Origin: Elysia marginata
Lineage: Eukaryota; Mollusca; Gastropoda; Plakobranchidae
DNA length: 23,611 nt
Direction: 5' to 3'
NCBI GenBank assembly: GCA_019649035.1
Contig: BMAT01003238.1
Coordinates: 55,649-79,259, forward strand
The notes under the pieces are model-generated. The model saw only the letters and a list, made by a program, of their open reading frames with translations, searched no databases and was not told the origin of the DNA. The translations under genes and the position numbers were made by a program. Below are positions 20,621 through 23,611 of this stretch, piece after piece (position 1 is the first letter of the stretch; every line of letters begins with the position of its first letter).

Positions 20621-21372
20621 TTAGACATACATAAGCAGAGATGTGGAATTTATCATTTGAGATTATTTTCTTGCATTGTGTTGTGTTGCTATTGATTGAC
20701 TGGTAAGTAAATCTAGATCTAGCTCTTAATTTAGCTGCATAATCTAACTCAATATACATCACAGATAGATTGGCATTTCGTGGATATATTATTGGGTGAT
20801 TCATTTATGTGTCTAAACTTATACATTATTTTCATACTTCAAATGACTGGTGCAAGTTGTAAAGTTCAATTTAAAAATAAATGATAGAGTAGTTTAGAAA
20901 GTTGAAAGAAGTGTTAACAATGACATGGATACAGAAGGCCTTACGGCAGTAGGCTGCGACAGTACTGTCTAGGGAGAATTCAGCCTCGACTTTTAATACC
21001 TTTGAATTGCAGAAAAATTTACAAAAATAATTGAGATAGGAAATTCATGTCCCATCGTGCGGCAAACAGAACGTGTTCAATTCTTTATCCAGACTACTAT
21101 TCTTAAAATAAAACCTTCCGAGCTCTTGGTCTTCATCAAACACCATTGAATGGATATTACTAAAATGTATCAATCCATTGCCATCTACCGTTTTATTTTA
21201 AAGTATCTCTGTTAGAATATTTTTGCTATAAGGATTTCCATTAGCATTTATCTCTGCCTAACTGCGGAAGCACTTCAAAAAATAATAAAAAAAACACCAC
21301 CTGTTTTTCAGACAACTGCTTCTTAGCACATACGGCGAAAATTGTGTTAGTGTTAGTCTTGACGAAATTGTT
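20621..21372. other. Unassigned AT-rich sequence
   Basis: No recognisable gene, RNA gene or repeat. Confidence 0.55.
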
Positions 21373-21820
21373 CAGATCAGACATTGTTCATGTATAGTTA
21401 TCTCATATCCGGCGCTGTTCATGTAAAGTTAGCTCAAATCCGGAAATGTTCATATATTGTGAACTCAAATCAGGCAATGTTCATAGTTAACTCAAATCCG
21501 GCGCTGTTCATGTAAAGTTAACTCAAATCCGACACTGTTCATACTTAGTTATCTCATATCCGGCGGTGGTCACACATAGTGAACTCAAATCAGGCAATGT
21601 TCATATAATAGTGAACTCAAACCAGGCACTTTTCATAGTTAACTCAAATCCGGCGCTGTCCATATAATATAGTTAAGTCAAATCAGGCGTTGTTCATAAT
21701 ACTGTTTACTCAAATCTGGCGGTGTTATTATACAGTTAACTCAAGTCAGGCTCTGGGCATATGTATTGAAAAGCAAAAAAAAAAAATGGTCATACGTGGT
21801 AACCCAAACCGGACAATGCT
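21373..21820. repeat. ~31-bp minisatellite, about 13 units, partly nested
   Basis: Units of about 27-34 bp begin GTTCAT and continue with an AGTTAACTCAAATCCGGCGCT-like half, most often 31 bp. Subtypes recur at about 151-152 bp: TCTCATATCCGGCG at 21401 and 21552, TCATAGTTAACTCAAATCCG at 21481 and 21633, and GTGAACTCAAA(T/C)CAGGCA at 21459 and 21611. This points to duplication of a five-unit block. A further GTGAACTCAAATCAGGCAAT copy at 21579 breaks the strict order. Units after about 21760 are degraded and include an A-rich run. Confidence 0.92.
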
Positions 21821-23553
21821 AATATCTTATGTAATTAAGTTTAAACCTAATTTTATTTTCAACTGACAGATTTGATTAGATGAGAAAGAAACCAAAATTT
21901 GCTGATATTGCAAGCTGGTGCGACATTTCTTTCCTGATTTCCTCTCGTACTACCTTTTAAACGTTTGATAATACTCACCTTACCTGTATTAAAACGTGCA
22001 ATACCATTGCGATTGTCAACGTACATGTAGGATATGTCCCATGTTATCCGCAAATTTTTAAAGATTCTTGTAAAGGCAAGCTATAAATCTTTTACATTGG
22101 CATTATATACACATAAGTTTTCTTAAACTAACATCCAGCGTGACAAACAAAACTTTGTTCACCTATCACAGATGGCAGATCTGAGTAACATTGCATTAAT
22201 TCCATCAAGTCACTCCAGTTGAGAATGTGTTTAATAAAAGCAGGGCTTAACAGCACAAAAATGCTATAGAAAAGGTTTTTTTCAACAGCGTTGAAGCTTC
22301 CTTTTGCCTGAAAATTGAAAATGCTTTGTACATTTATATCAAAAGTCAAGTTTAGGACCTTTTGCCACAAGCCCATTTCCATTTTTAATTCGTCGTGCGA
22401 CACTTGTTACTTGGTCAGTGAAATCAGCGATCACTTGCCGAACTTCCCTTGCTTACTTTAAACATGTTTTAAATGTAAAAAGGAAAATACATTTAGATGT
22501 CTTCAAACAGTCTAATTATGCTTCCTCTGCACTGAATATAATCAATGTAAGTTATGTAACTGACAAAAATGGCCTTTCTCGGAGCATCTTCCTACCTCTG
22601 ATGAAATGCGTTTGCATTCCGATTCGCTTCGCATCTTATTATTTTAATGCCATATGTATGTACGTATATATTGCATTGAGCATAGAATAAGGCACCTATA
22701 AGGTGCATGCTACGCTACTCCAGCACCGCAAAATGTCAGATTCACAGGGAGTTTATATGCCGCGATCAGGCACGTCTGTTCCTAGCTAGAGTGACCATTT
22801 GTTGAGTTGTCATCATAATAATTGGTCTCAGATCGATGAAATCAGATCATTGTCCTATGCTCCTTACAAACTTTATGTCAGGTTCTTTCAATGTTTCTTG
22901 CTTATGTTGAACTGTGCGTAATACTAATAGACACAATCTTCTTCCGGCCAGGGGAAATCGTAGTAACGGTCTGAAGATATTATAATGAACTAAGAAATGT
23001 TAAAAATAATCATTTTCCCAAGAATAAAGGTTGATTTTTTATTCGATTCCACTTCTATTTCTAACTATTGTAATTCTCTAAAATACCCTGCCGCGTAAAA
23101 TAGAAGATCAGTGTTATTGCATAGGAAGAAAAAATAATTACCTGGTGTTGCACTTACATTGAACCCCGTCCCAAGCGTTGTAGGCGTGGTGCGAGTATGG
23201 AGTACATCAGATACACAATTTGGAATTAATTATGTTCACATTCCTTGTCGAAATACATCGACTTTTGTATCCCTGATCCTCTTAGAATAGTTTTCGTTGA
23301 AAAACCAAACTCAAGGCCGAAATGCCTTCTGTCTGCCTGTTTTGCATGTTAACAGCCAAAGCAATTAAGACATTTTAGGAATGCAATAAAAATGTAATCT
23401 TTATGACAACATTCACTGGAGATAATCACCCCTGCAGTTTACACGTAAAGGGCGTATTAAGTAGAACTGTCTAGAATTTTTTAAGTTAAGACTTAAGTTT
23501 AGAGAACAAAAAGAAAAATAATAGTGACAAAAATACGATAAGAAATTTCACAT
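21821..23553. other. Unassigned AT-rich sequence
   Basis: The longest open frames (22128-22403 minus, 91 codons; 22418-22690 plus, 90 codons) lie back to back but show no recognised domain, and I cannot support them as genes. No RNA gene or mobile element was recognised. Confidence 0.5.
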
Positions 23554-23555
23554 GG

Positions 23556-23611
23556 TGAGAGAGAGAGAGCGCGCGGCAGAGAGAGAGACAGAGAGACACA
23601 CACACACACAG
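23556..23611. repeat. (GA)n and (CA)n microsatellite at the window end
   Basis: A GA array with a GCGCGCGG interruption passes into a CA array that runs to the last base, so it may continue beyond the window. Confidence 0.93.

Noticed and set aside
22128-22690. Back-to-back 91- and 90-codon open frames
   Set aside because: No recognised domain, and composition is like the AT-rich surroundings. It would need RNA or conservation data to be called a gene.
1-23611. CRISPR arrays, operons, prophage or other prokaryotic systems
   Set aside because: The tandem arrays have no unique spacers, there are no coding clusters, and the LINE and SINE content is that of an animal genome.

Overview
The window looks like non-coding nuclear DNA from an animal. 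It is AT-rich, full of microsatellites, and contains retrotransposon debris but no host gene that I can recognise. The LINE protein fragments (an endonuclease/reverse-transcriptase family) and the tRNA-derived SINEs resemble families common in molluscs, especially gastropods. That placement is an inference from memory of these families and is not shown by the sequence. No bacterial-style operon, CRISPR array, intact rRNA or convincing functional tRNA is visible.

Layout. 1-2260: a complete tRNA-derived SINE on the minus strand (365-666) between 13-bp target site duplications, an (AAC)n tract, then unassigned sequence. 2261-2923: the 3' end of a LINE on the minus strand, 5'-truncated, with one frameshift, a hexamer tail and a perfect 10-bp target site duplication. 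2924-9420: unassigned AT-rich DNA with a long (AAT)n/(AAG)n purine tract (5010-5260), a possible eroded tRNA-like head (about 6665-6735), a perfect 14-bp inverted repeat (7914-7968) and (AAC)n and (TC)n microsatellites. 9424-9693: a second tRNA-derived SINE, plus strand, with a decayed 12-bp duplication. 9901-10357: a GTT/CTT microsatellite interrupted by a 314-base assembly gap. 10358-17640: unassigned DNA with a 17-bp x 13 minisatellite (13135-13355), a long (TATC)n tract (14163-14424) and ATTT-type arrays (15952-16140). About 17640-18640: the 5' (endonuclease) half of a decayed LINE, plus strand. 18640-23611: unassigned DNA with a GATG/GATA tract, a GC-richer island (about 20150-20620), a nested ~31-bp minisatellite (about 21373-21820) and a terminal GA/CA microsatellite.

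How the parts relate. The LINE 3' end (minus strand) and the LINE endonuclease half (plus strand) are about 15 kb apart and in opposite orientation, so they are separate insertions of related elements. The two SINEs have different tRNA-like heads but share a 37-nt central block (30 of 37 positions identical). This suggests a modular SINE superfamily that was probably mobilised by LINEs of the kind seen here. The most informative signals are the matched target site duplications, the shared SINE core and the two ordered minisatellites. I found no new coding system.
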